Positions 36,539 through 44,770 of a DNA stretch of 64,000 nucleotides are shown here, in pieces. The notes under the pieces were generated by a model. The model saw only the letters and a program-made list of their open reading frames with translations, did not search any database and was not told where the DNA came from. The translations under genes and the position numbers were made by a program. Location of the stretch: NCBI GenBank assembly GCA_022750115.1, contig JAKIWI010000002.1, positions 235,221 to 299,220 of the forward strand, read 5' to 3'. The DNA is from Thermoplasmata archaeon (GTDB lineage Archaea > Thermoplasmatota > Thermoplasmata > Lutacidiplasmatales > UBA184). Positions within the stretch are counted from its first letter, which is position 1; the number at the start of each line of letters is the position of its first letter.

Positions 36539-36570
36539 TCCGTATTACGTATCAATGTGTATAAGGACCT
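36539..36570. promoter_or_regulatory. AT-rich island in the divergent intergenic region
   Basis: The 223-base gap 36493-36715 contains one long A/T-rich patch with CGTATTACGTATC and GTGTATAAGG, beside GC-rich sequence. On the minus strand these offer TATA-like boxes (GATACGTAATACGG, CTTATACAC) for the glycosidase-like gene with a leader of 25-50 nt. The rest of the gap shows nothing else until the box at 36684. Confidence 0.45.
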
Positions 36571-36683
36571 ACGTGCCCGGAGCCGACACGTCGCCCCTCG
36601 GCGCGCCGGGGGTCCGGCCGTTGGCGCGTCTCACGGACGGCGCGAGGGACCGACGGGAGCTCGCCGGGAATCATCCCCGGGGG

Positions 36684-36692
36684 TGTAATAAG
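36684..36692 (+). promoter_or_regulatory. TATA-like box for the 947-aa kelch gene
   Basis: TGTAATAAG is centred about 28 nt before the ATG at 36716, predicting a leaderless mRNA. Confidence 0.6.
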
Positions 36693-36715
36693 CTGGGGCG
36701 GACCGGCGGCGGCCG

Positions 36716-39559
36716 ATGGCGGGAGCGACTAGAGTCTCCGGGCGCCGTTGGCGGCGTGGTCGCGCGGCCGGTCTCGGGGCGGCGCTCCTCAGCTTCGGAA
36801 TCCTGAGCGTCCTGCTCCTCGTCGGCGCGCCGGCGTCCGCTGCCCCGGCGGTCGTGCCGGGGTCTCCCCTTCGGGATTCACCTGCCGTCGGGCTCTCGTC
36901 CGCCGATCACCCGAACACCGCGAAGAGCTCGGCCATCGGCTCCGGACCTCCGACGAACGGATGGACCCTACTCTCCGGAACGGCGGGTCCGTCCGCCCGC
37001 AGCGGCGCGGCGGTCGCGTTCGACCCGCTCCTCGGCGAGGATGTCCTGTTCGGAGGTCGGAGTGGAGTCCCGCTCGGTGACACATGGGCCCTTCGCGGCA
37101 CGAACTGGACCCGGCTGACCGAGACTACCGCCCCCAGCCCCCGGAATGGTGCGGCAATGGCCTGGGACCCCGTCGGCGGATACCTGCTCCTGTTCGGAGG
37201 GTTCAGCGCCATGGGGTATCAGTCCGACAGCTGGGAGTTCGTCTCCGGTCATTGGGCGCTGCTCGCGCCCTCGATGGAACCCTCCCCGCGGGCGGACGCG
37301 GCCCTCGCCCTGGATCCGACGGGCGGTCGTTTGGTTCTGTTCGGCGGGACAAACGGCGGGCCGCTCGGGGACACGTGGGCGTTCTCCGCCGGAAACTGGA
37401 CGCCAGTGAACACCACTTCCAGCCCGTCACCCCGCTCCGACGCCGTCTTCACCGACGACCCGGAGGCGGGCGCCGCCGTGCTGTTCTCGGGGCGGGATTC
37501 GGGTCCACTCAACGACACCTGGGAGTTTCACGACGGCGGGTGGACCGAAGTGACTCCGACAAGCTCGCCGGGAAGCCGCGCTGGCGCAGCGGGGGCGTTC
37601 GACATCACGGACGGCTACCTCGTCGTGTACGGAGGAAACGGCAGCGGACGGCTCGCGGACACCTGGTCGTTCCGGAATTCTACTTGGAGCGCGCTCGCAC
37701 CGCCGTTCCACCCCCCCGCGTTTTCCGACGCAGCCGTCACGTTCGACCCAACCTCCGGTTCGCTCATCGCGTTCGGCGGATACTCGAATTCGACGGTCCT
37801 CGGAGCTACGTGGGGCTTCCGTGCGGCTCCGAATGGTAGCTCGAAGTACAACTGGAGCGAGGTCCACTCCACGCGCGAACCCACCGACCGGACCCAGGCG
37901 GGATTCGCCTTCGACGCCGCTGACGGCGCCGTCGTGATGTTCGGGGGCCAAAACCAGTCCGGGACGAGCAATGCCACCGACTACTACAACGACACCTGGA
38001 CGTACCGCGCGGGCGTCTGGACGCAGCACAACCTGACGCCGTCGCCAAGTCCGCGACGCGGGACCATGCTGACCTACGACCCTGCAGTCGGGGCGCTGGT
38101 CCTGTTCGGCGGATCGAACGGGTCGAGCTACTTCAACGATACTTGGACCTACCGCCACGGTGTTTGGACGCCAATCCCGACGGCGGTCGCCCCCACGCCC
38201 CGGCGCAGTGCCGGATTCGCCTTCGACCCGCAGCTGGGCGGGATCTTGTTGTTCGGCGGCCACAACGCCTCCGGCGGAGCCCGCGGGTTCTACACGGTGT
38301 TCAACGACACCTGGCTTTGGACCGCTGCCGGGTGGAGCCAGATCTCCGGCGGTTCGTCGCCCGAACCCCGGGCGGAGCCTCTCATGACCTTCGACCCGAC
38401 GGACGGTTTCCTGTTGCTCTATGGGGGCTACCATCAGAACGGCACGGCGTTCGATGAGCAGGAGCTCGACAGCACGTGGGTGTTCGAGAACCGTACCTGG
38501 ACGAACATCACGGCCCGGGTGGGAATCCCGCCGTCCCCGCGCGATGGCTCCGGATTCGTGTTCGACCCGGCGACCGGCTACATCCTTGCCTTCGCCGGCG
38601 ACGACAACCGACTCACCGCGGTCCCGAGCATCTGGGAGTTTCAACTGGGCCACTGGAAGTTGAATTGCAACAACTGCGCCGCCCCGACCTGGGCGGCCGA
38701 TCACGCGGTCTACGACGAGGCGGACGGCTACTTGATCACCCAAGGCTCGCAGAAGGGCGTTCCGCCGGTGGGAGAAGGTCCGCGCCTCCAGTCCCTCGCT
38801 CCGGACGCAGGTCCGCCGGGAAAGCCCCAACGAACCTGGGCGTGGAACGCCACCCCATTTCTGAGCGTCACGGCGTCCCCCATCGCTACGGATCTGGGAC
38901 GACCGGTCGCCCTCACAGGATGGCTGGGGGCCGGCACTCCTCCTTGGAGCCTCACGTGGGCTGTTCACGGTCGCCCGAGCGTTTCCGGCCCGGTCGACGT
39001 GGCCACATTCTCCTCGGTGGGGACGATCAAGATCTTCGCGAACGCTAGCGCTCCCGGCAGCAACCAGACTCGGTCGACCCTGACGGTCGTCGTAAACTCT
39101 ACTCCGAGGGCCTCCCTGCTCCTGACTCCGTCGTTCACCCCTGAGGGGTCGCCGGTGACCATCACGATCGGCGGGCGTCTCGGGACCAGTCCGTTGGCCC
39201 TACTGTTGGCCGGACTTCCCCCTGGGTGTCCTGCGAGCGGGAGCCAGAGTCTCGTGTGCTCCCCGAGCAGCCCCGGCGTCTACAACGTGACGCTCAACGT
39301 GACCGACCAACTCGGCGCGGTCGGCTGGTCGAACGCAACGCTCGTCGTGAACGCGACGGTGGTTACCGGGCCGGGGCGATTTGCCTCGCTCGAGACCTAC
39401 GTGGCCTTGTTCGGCCCGGCCGCCATCGCCGTCCCGACCGCCATCTACCTGGTGCTCCGGTTCCGGCATGCTCCGCCGAAGCGCGGAGCTCCGGCCGCCG
39501 TGCCACCGCCGACCCCGCCGGCGACCTCTCCCCCGAGCCCGCCGTCGGGCTCCGACTGA
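36716..39559 (+). CDS. Kelch-repeat surface protein, membrane anchored
   Basis: 947 residues. A signal segment covers about residues 20-45 (GAALLSFGILSVLLLVG). About eleven kelch blades follow, with FDP--G-LVLFGG and DTW or NDTW in most. Then come two Ig-like units, the second with GLPPGCPASGSQ and VCSPSSPGVYN. The helix TYVALFGPAAIAVPTAIYLVL and a Pro-rich basic tail anchor it. It is the anchored counterpart of the protein at 31557, with blade order and the segments YGIYNDTWEY/YTVFNDTWLW and GYEQNH/GYHQNG matching. It is followed on the same strand by a glycosidase-like gene with its own promoter. Confidence 0.88.
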   Translation: MAGATRVSGRRWRRGRAAGLGAALLSFGILSVLLLVGAPASAAPAVVPGSPLRDSPAVGLSSADHPNTAKSSAIGSGPPTNGWTLLSGTAGPSARSGAAVAFDPLLGEDVLFGGRSGVPLGDTWALRGTNWTRLTETTAPSPRNGAAMAWDPVGGYLLLFGGFSAMGYQSDSWEFVSGHWALLAPSMEPSPRADAALALDPTGGRLVLFGGTNGGPLGDTWAFSAGNWTPVNTTSSPSPRSDAVFTDDPEAGAAVLFSGRDSGPLNDTWEFHDGGWTEVTPTSSPGSRAGAAGAFDITDGYLVVYGGNGSGRLADTWSFRNSTWSALAPPFHPPAFSDAAVTFDPTSGSLIAFGGYSNSTVLGATWGFRAAPNGSSKYNWSEVHSTREPTDRTQAGFAFDAADGAVVMFGGQNQSGTSNATDYYNDTWTYRAGVWTQHNLTPSPSPRRGTMLTYDPAVGALVLFGGSNGSSYFNDTWTYRHGVWTPIPTAVAPTPRRSAGFAFDPQLGGILLFGGHNASGGARGFYTVFNDTWLWTAAGWSQISGGSSPEPRAEPLMTFDPTDGFLLLYGGYHQNGTAFDEQELDSTWVFENRTWTNITARVGIPPSPRDGSGFVFDPATGYILAFAGDDNRLTAVPSIWEFQLGHWKLNCNNCAAPTWAADHAVYDEADGYLITQGSQKGVPPVGEGPRLQSLAPDAGPPGKPQRTWAWNATPFLSVTASPIATDLGRPVALTGWLGAGTPPWSLTWAVHGRPSVSGPVDVATFSSVGTIKIFANASAPGSNQTRSTLTVVVNSTPRASLLLTPSFTPEGSPVTITIGGRLGTSPLALLLAGLPPGCPASGSQSLVCSPSSPGVYNVTLNVTDQLGAVGWSNATLVVNATVVTGPGRFASLETYVALFGPAAIAVPTAIYLVLRFRHAPPKRGAPAAVPPPTPPATSPPSPPSGSD

Positions 39560-39606
39560 GTGGTTTTCCGTCGCTAGACGCCGGGAATTCTGCGATTCCC
39601 GACACG

Positions 39607-39615
39607 ACGTATATC
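39607..39615 (+). promoter_or_regulatory. TATA-like box for the second glycosidase-like gene
   Basis: ACGTATATC is centred about 29 nt before the ATG at 39641. It is one of the clearest TATA boxes in the window. Confidence 0.6.
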
Positions 39616-39640
39616 AACCGGAAGTCATCAGGAATCGGGG

Positions 39641-41839
39641 ATGCGAGCTAAAGCATCACTCGGCAGGCGAACGCCAGGCTATCCGCTCTCACTCCGCCCG
39701 CTCGTCGGCGCGGCCGTTTTCGTCGGGGCCGTCCTGATCCTAACGGCGCTGCTCCCGAACTCGGTGGGCGCCAACGAACGGGCCGAAGCGGGGGTCGGCT
39801 CGTCGCTCTTGCCGCCGCTCGTGCTCACCGACAATTCGCTCCTCTCCACGGTCTTCGGATTGGGGACGGTCAAGATCTCCGACGGGGTCCACCTGCTCCC
39901 CCCCTCGTCTGGCGTCCGGTCCTACGATCTCGTGATCGGGGTCGTGGCGCCGATCTCCTCCCTTTCGGCGACGGTGGAGACGAACCCCCTCCTCCAGTGG
40001 TCGAACCCGATGCAGAAGCCGGGCGGGGCGGACAATCTCCCGCCGTTCCAATTGTGGACCTGGTCCGTCACGACGGGCGGCGTGAACGACACGGCCAACT
40101 GGACCGTGATGGCCTACTCGCACTTCCTCAAGCGGACGGTCGGCTGGGCCGACCAGACGTTCGTGATCCGCGGGACGACGCAGCCGGTCGAGCCCGTCAC
40201 CGTTCCGGCGACGCTGCCCACCGGCGACTCGACCCCCCAGGTTGGGCTGTTCCTCCAGTACCCGGGGGCCCCGAACTCCTCGATCCCGACCACGAACCCA
40301 GCGTACCGCTCGTTGATCACGAGCCTCGACCCCGGGATGATCCGACTTTCGCTGTCCGGCATCCAAACCTACGCGTACTGGAGCAAGGTCACCCTCTCGC
40401 CGGTGTTCAACTTCACGGCGTTCGATGCCAGTGTAAACTTCTCCAACGCGGTCGGCGCGACCGTTGTCCTCTCCCTCCCCGTCGGGACCTGGGGGGACGG
40501 CAACTTCCTCCCGTACGGGATGCCGGTCAACACCAGCATGCCGTTGACGTTCCTGGGGAACACCGGGTACTTCCCCACCGCCGCCTCGTACCAGCGGTTC
40601 GTGGACGTCCTCGTCGCGCACGTCGTGGCGTACCACGAGACGATCCCCTACTGGTCGATCGGGAACGAGCAGCCGCTTCCGAACGCGACGATCGCCGGGA
40701 TGTTCGTCAAGATGTTCAACGTCGCCGAGAAGGAGATCCACGCGCAACTTCCGCGGGCGCGGGTCGGTTCCGACGTGCTGACCAACCGCACGTTCCTCCC
40801 GCAGTTCTCGACGACGATGCACAACGTCGGGTTCCTCTCCTACCACTTCTACCCCGCCGTGGGCTACTGCGTCGCGAACGGCACGTTCTGCCCGCCCGCG
40901 GGCGGTTTCAACGGCACGGTCGACCCCAACCTGTTCCGCCCGATCGCGGAACTGTACGGCGACTCCGTGTTCTACGCGCCCCACCTCGCCCAGGAACTCT
41001 GGTACAACGCGACGCACAACTGGCTCCCGGTCTTCGATGCGGAGTCGAACCTCAACGCTGTCGGGGGAGCCCACACGTCGTGGGTCGGCACCGACGCGCG
41101 CGACCAGTCGCTGTTCGGCGCCGCGTGGCTGGTCGCTGCGCTGCTCCAGAGCGCGTCGGAGAACGTCTCGTCGCTCACCTACTTCACCGCGACCGACCCG
41201 TCGAACTCGTTCCCGACGACGATCACGTCCCCCTACGGGGGTTGGGGCTTCGGACTCGCGCGACCGGGCCCGGTGACGGGCTACCTCCACTATGCGCCGT
41301 ACTGGGCCCTGAAGCTGTGGGCCAACAACGTGCCGGCCGGCTCCCGCGGGGCCGTCCTCCCGACGAACGACCGGACCGTCCTCCAGGCCTACGCCGACCA
41401 GTCGGCCAGCGGGCTCAACGTCATCCTCGTGAACCTTGCGGCGGTCCCGGTCCAGGTACCGGTCACGCTCAGCGCATCGGGCTACGTCTCGCACGCGACG
41501 CACATCCTCGACTCGCGCTCCTACGTGCAGACGTTCAACGCGTCCTCCCAACGCGAGCACTTGTGGCGCTCCGGCGTCACGCAGAACATCTCGAAGGTCC
41601 CGTCCCTGACCGTGACCATCGATGGGTACGGTGTCGCGGTCGTTCAGTTCGTGAAGTCCACGGGGAAGGGACCGATGATCGCGTCGAACAATTCGAGCGC
41701 CAGTGCGTTGTGCGTCGCGGCGAGCGGGCTGCCGACGAACGTGGCCGCCGACCAGGTCGACAACGACGCGCTCGGGGTCTGGGCGACGCCGCCGTTCGGG
41801 GTCGCCTCGCTCATCGCCGCCCGCTCGGTTCCCGCGTAG
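39641..41839 (+). CDS. Glycosidase-like (clan GH-A type) secreted protein, no C-terminal anchor
   Basis: 732 residues, paralogue of the protein at 34102-36492. The N-terminal helix LVGAAVFVGAVLILTALL is a signal or anchor. PYWSIGNEQPLPN places the acid/base at Glu343 and PVFDAESNLNAVGG the nucleophile at Glu468. LSYHFYPAVGYC between them matches LSFHYYPAAGIC of the paralogue, including the Cys. It ends with SLIAARSVPA and no membrane helix, unlike the paralogue. It should act on an extracellular glycan; the family number and linkage cannot be read by eye. It stands directly downstream of the anchored kelch protein, and the pair mirrors the kelch/glycosidase pair at 31557-36492. Confidence 0.78.
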   Translation: MRAKASLGRRTPGYPLSLRPLVGAAVFVGAVLILTALLPNSVGANERAEAGVGSSLLPPLVLTDNSLLSTVFGLGTVKISDGVHLLPPSSGVRSYDLVIGVVAPISSLSATVETNPLLQWSNPMQKPGGADNLPPFQLWTWSVTTGGVNDTANWTVMAYSHFLKRTVGWADQTFVIRGTTQPVEPVTVPATLPTGDSTPQVGLFLQYPGAPNSSIPTTNPAYRSLITSLDPGMIRLSLSGIQTYAYWSKVTLSPVFNFTAFDASVNFSNAVGATVVLSLPVGTWGDGNFLPYGMPVNTSMPLTFLGNTGYFPTAASYQRFVDVLVAHVVAYHETIPYWSIGNEQPLPNATIAGMFVKMFNVAEKEIHAQLPRARVGSDVLTNRTFLPQFSTTMHNVGFLSYHFYPAVGYCVANGTFCPPAGGFNGTVDPNLFRPIAELYGDSVFYAPHLAQELWYNATHNWLPVFDAESNLNAVGGAHTSWVGTDARDQSLFGAAWLVAALLQSASENVSSLTYFTATDPSNSFPTTITSPYGGWGFGLARPGPVTGYLHYAPYWALKLWANNVPAGSRGAVLPTNDRTVLQAYADQSASGLNVILVNLAAVPVQVPVTLSASGYVSHATHILDSRSYVQTFNASSQREHLWRSGVTQNISKVPSLTVTIDGYGVAVVQFVKSTGKGPMIASNNSSASALCVAASGLPTNVAADQVDNDALGVWATPPFGVASLIAARSVPA

Positions 41840-41897
41840 GCCGAACGGGCGCCCACGGCTCGGGCTGAAATCCGGACCCGCTCCGCCGATCGGTTCG

Positions 41898-42497
41898 TTA
41901 GCTCGCGAACCCGCGTGGCTCCGGCGCGCGTGTGAAACTCAGAAGGCCCGGCTCTTCGGGGTGCGAAGGCCCGAGGGCGTCGAGGGCGTGGCGGAGCAGC
42001 GAACGGGCCGCGTCCTCGACCTTCGCGTCGCCGTCAGATTCGCCGGAGGGGTCCGTGGTCACCGTCAATCGCCCGCGTCGGATCCCCAAACGGACCTGTC
42101 CTCGGGTCCCCTGGACCGACCAGACGAGCCAAGGACCGTCGGAGGGCTCGTAGAGGCCCAGCCACCGGAGCGGTCCGAACCACCGACCGGCAAGACGGCC
42201 GAACAGTTCGGTCCGCGAGGCCCCCGGAGCCAGTTCGACCGAAGCGAACGGACGTGTCCGCGGTCGCGCGGCCGGACCCGGCAGGTCGGGGCGGTCGATG
42301 AGCTGATAGCCGTCGGACTCGCGCCGCACGACCCCGTGCCGCTCGAGTCGGCGCAGGGATCGCACGAGCGACTCCGGGTGGGCGTCGAGCGCGCGCTTGA
42401 GGCCGTTGAAGGCGACCCGCCCGGGGCGCTCCATCAGGAACTCGACGACGCGGTCGTCGAGCGGCCCCTCCTCGGCCCGGTCGTCCCAGCTTCGCAT
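41898..42497 (-). CDS. Winged-helix transcriptional regulator
   Basis: 199 residues from the ATG used here. Residues about 12-75 form a winged helix: DDRVVEFLMERPGRV, then ALDAHPESLVRSLRRLERHGVVRRESDGYQLI, with the strongly basic LRRLERHG as recognition region. The C-terminal 120 residues are unrecognised and may sense a ligand. The frame is open upstream, but a TATA-like GGTATAG-type box 27 nt before this ATG fixes the start. It is divergent from the Cys-rich surface protein gene across about 135 bases that carry both promoters, so it may regulate that gene. Confidence 0.78.
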   Translation of the reverse strand: MRSWDDRAEEGPLDDRVVEFLMERPGRVAFNGLKRALDAHPESLVRSLRRLERHGVVRRESDGYQLIDRPDLPGPAARPRTRPFASVELAPGASRTELFGRLAGRWFGPLRWLGLYEPSDGPWLVWSVQGTRGQVRLGIRRGRLTVTTDPSGESDGDAKVEDAARSLLRHALDALGPSHPEEPGLLSFTRAPEPRGFAS

Positions 42498-42519
42498 CGA
42501 CTCCCCATCCGGGTACGGG

Positions 42520-42528
42520 GGTATAGAG
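42520..42528 (-). promoter_or_regulatory. TATA-like box for the winged-helix regulator
   Basis: Minus-strand CTCTATACC is centred about 27 nt before the ATG at 42497. Confidence 0.6.
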
Positions 42529-42602
42529 CGGTGGTTACCCCGAGGTAGGCGGCCGCGCGTCCGGATGGAGCCGATTCTCAGTCGGCCGATTGGGGGGGAA
42601 GG

Positions 42603-42611
42603 TGGATAACC
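42603..42611 (+). promoter_or_regulatory. TATA-like box for the Cys-rich surface protein
   Basis: TGGATAACC is centred about 27 nt before the ATG at 42634 and only 15 nt before the first ATG at 42622, which favours 42634 as the true start. Confidence 0.5.
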
Positions 42612-42633
42612 CTCCGACACGATGCACCGGCAG

Positions 42634-44763
42634 ATGTCGATGCCGACCGGCTCGCGGCGAGCATGGCTCCTCACCCCCCGCCGCGTGAGCGGGCTTCGCG
42701 TGGCGCTCGTGCTCGCGACAGCGGCCGCCGCCCTCGCCGTGACGTTCCTCGTCCCCCCGCTGCACCTGCAAGCCTCGTCCGCTCTCCAGTCCGTCCGCGT
42801 GACGATCCTCGACAAGCCGGACGCGGGCATTCCGGCGGCTTCGCTGGGATCGTCCCTCTCGCTGGGGGTCTCCGCCGCCCCCGCGACGATTTGCGCGTTC
42901 GGGATCTCGAGTTGTCCCGCCGGCGTCGCGGAAACACGGGTCACCCTGAGCGCCGGCGCCCAGACGGCGCCGACCCCGTTCTGGCCGAACGTCCAGGTCG
43001 CCTTCGTCATCGAGACGACCGCGTACGACGGCTTCTACTACCACTACTACGGCTATCCCGGGTCCGACAAGTGCGCCGACGGCGGAGGGGCGGACAATCC
43101 GCCCTGCGAGGAGTCGAACGGTGGTCCGTTCTTCCTCGCCCACTCCCAGGAGATCGCGAACGAGATCTCCTCGGCGAACCCCCACTCGAACGTCAGCTTC
43201 GCCATGGTCGACTTCTTCGGCACCGACTGCGGCGACTGGAACGACTGCGGGGACTCCTCGAAGTACAGCGTCGACATCCCGCAGTTCGTCCCGGCGGCCG
43301 ACTTCGGGACCGCCGTCCAGGAGGCGGTCGCGAGCAATGCGTTCGGCGGCGGCTACATCACGATCGTCGGCCTCGACGACAACTTCCTCCACAGCCCGTC
43401 GATCACCGCGATGTACGGCGCGATCATCGGCAGCAACCTCGACTGGTCGGCGAACACGCACCACGTGGTGGTCCTCATCGGGTCGACGGCGCCGCGCGAC
43501 CCGTCGTACGTCGAGAACTACAAGGTGAGCCCGTTCGACCTGTGCTGCGGCGGCACCCAGACGAACGGCTGGACGTGCGAGCCGTCGTTCATCTTCGCGG
43601 ACGGCGTGATGCCGAACTGCGAGGGATGGGTCCACTCGCAGGACGGGAACCCGAACGACTCGATCGCCGCGCTCGCGCATACGACCCACAACTGCGTCGA
43701 TTCCATCGGCCACACCTGCACCGTCGACACGATCGACCTCTGGGATACAGCGACCGACCCACTTTCGGCCGGCTGGCCGACGGGCCACGGCGCGGGGAGC
43801 GGTCCGGGCGGCACCGCCGTCCTCGCGAACACCGAGCACGTCATCAGCGCGGGCTGCGACCTCGCCGCCGCGACGGGAGGGACGTGGGATGGGCCGTCGT
43901 TCGCCTCGTGCCCGAACGGGCAGGCCGGCACCCTCGCCTACGTTCCGCACGGCCCGATTCCGACGCCCAACACCCAGAACCCGACGCTGTTCGCGGCCCT
44001 CCGAGGCATCGGCTTCGGGCCGGTCTACCAGACGCTCGTCGCGAACGGCTCGAACGCGCCGATGTTCAATTACGCGCCGTACGGCGGCATCCGGCTCTCT
44101 GCGACGCCCCAGTTCGCCACCTCGTGCGAGACCAGCGACGGACGGGACGTGCTGGGCTGCCAGCAGACGCCCTACGTCCGGACCATCGGTACCATTCCGA
44201 CCCTGAGCTGGAACTTCTCGACGATCCCGAAGTACAACGCGATGTACGTCGGGGACACCTGGAGCACCTCCTTCGACGTGATCTCGCAGAACGGTCAGAC
44301 GGGCGTGGTCCCCGTCGACGCGTGTACGACGTCGCAGTGCAAAGCGTCGGGCAGCACGTCGGTCAACGGCATCTACACGTGGGCGTACTACGTGCCGCGG
44401 GCGAACGGCTCCGCGGTCCATCAGTCGTTCCCGGTTGCCACCGTGAACGTGGAGCTCACGGCGACGGGAGTCGTCGGGACCGGACCGCCGCCACCGTTCC
44501 CGCCCGGTCCTCCGGGCGTCCCGATCCCGGTCGCCCCGAACATCCCGATCGCCTCGCCCATCGCGACGGGCTCCACCGTCGGCATCGCGAGCCTCTCGCT
44601 CAACGCGGCCGCCGCCGGCTTCCTCGGCGCGGGGTTCGTCCGGGTGTCGATGAAGAACCGGCCCATCGCCATGCAGATCGCGGCCATGGGCGGCAAAGGA
44701 CAGGGCTCGAAGTTCGACAAGGCCGTCCGCGAGGGCGGCTCGAGCATCGGGAAGTTCGAGTAG
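42634..44763 (+). CDS. Cys-rich anchored surface protein with vWA-like beginning
   Basis: 709 residues from the ATG favoured by the promoter (713 from 42622). A signal helix (GLRVALVLATAAAALAVTFLV) is followed by a large extracellular part. VQVAFVIETTAYDG resembles the first strand of a von Willebrand A domain, and segments SFAMVDFFGTDC and GYITIVGLDDN resemble its later strands, but the D-x-S-x-S metal motif is not intact. About 18 cysteines are spread over the extracellular part (CADGGGADNPPC, DCGDWNDCG, DLCCGG), an even number that suggests disulfides. A Pro-rich linker leads to a Gly/Ala-rich helix near residue 640-665, then a 40-residue cytoplasmic tail rich in Lys/Gly. Function unknown; possibly binding or coat assembly. 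Confidence 0.8.
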   Translation: MSMPTGSRRAWLLTPRRVSGLRVALVLATAAAALAVTFLVPPLHLQASSALQSVRVTILDKPDAGIPAASLGSSLSLGVSAAPATICAFGISSCPAGVAETRVTLSAGAQTAPTPFWPNVQVAFVIETTAYDGFYYHYYGYPGSDKCADGGGADNPPCEESNGGPFFLAHSQEIANEISSANPHSNVSFAMVDFFGTDCGDWNDCGDSSKYSVDIPQFVPAADFGTAVQEAVASNAFGGGYITIVGLDDNFLHSPSITAMYGAIIGSNLDWSANTHHVVVLIGSTAPRDPSYVENYKVSPFDLCCGGTQTNGWTCEPSFIFADGVMPNCEGWVHSQDGNPNDSIAALAHTTHNCVDSIGHTCTVDTIDLWDTATDPLSAGWPTGHGAGSGPGGTAVLANTEHVISAGCDLAAATGGTWDGPSFASCPNGQAGTLAYVPHGPIPTPNTQNPTLFAALRGIGFGPVYQTLVANGSNAPMFNYAPYGGIRLSATPQFATSCETSDGRDVLGCQQTPYVRTIGTIPTLSWNFSTIPKYNAMYVGDTWSTSFDVISQNGQTGVVPVDACTTSQCKASGSTSVNGIYTWAYYVPRANGSAVHQSFPVATVNVELTATGVVGTGPPPPFPPGPPGVPIPVAPNIPIASPIATGSTVGIASLSLNAAAAGFLGAGFVRVSMKNRPIAMQIAAMGGKGQGSKFDKAVREGGSSIGKFE

Positions 44764-44770
44764 ACGTCGC

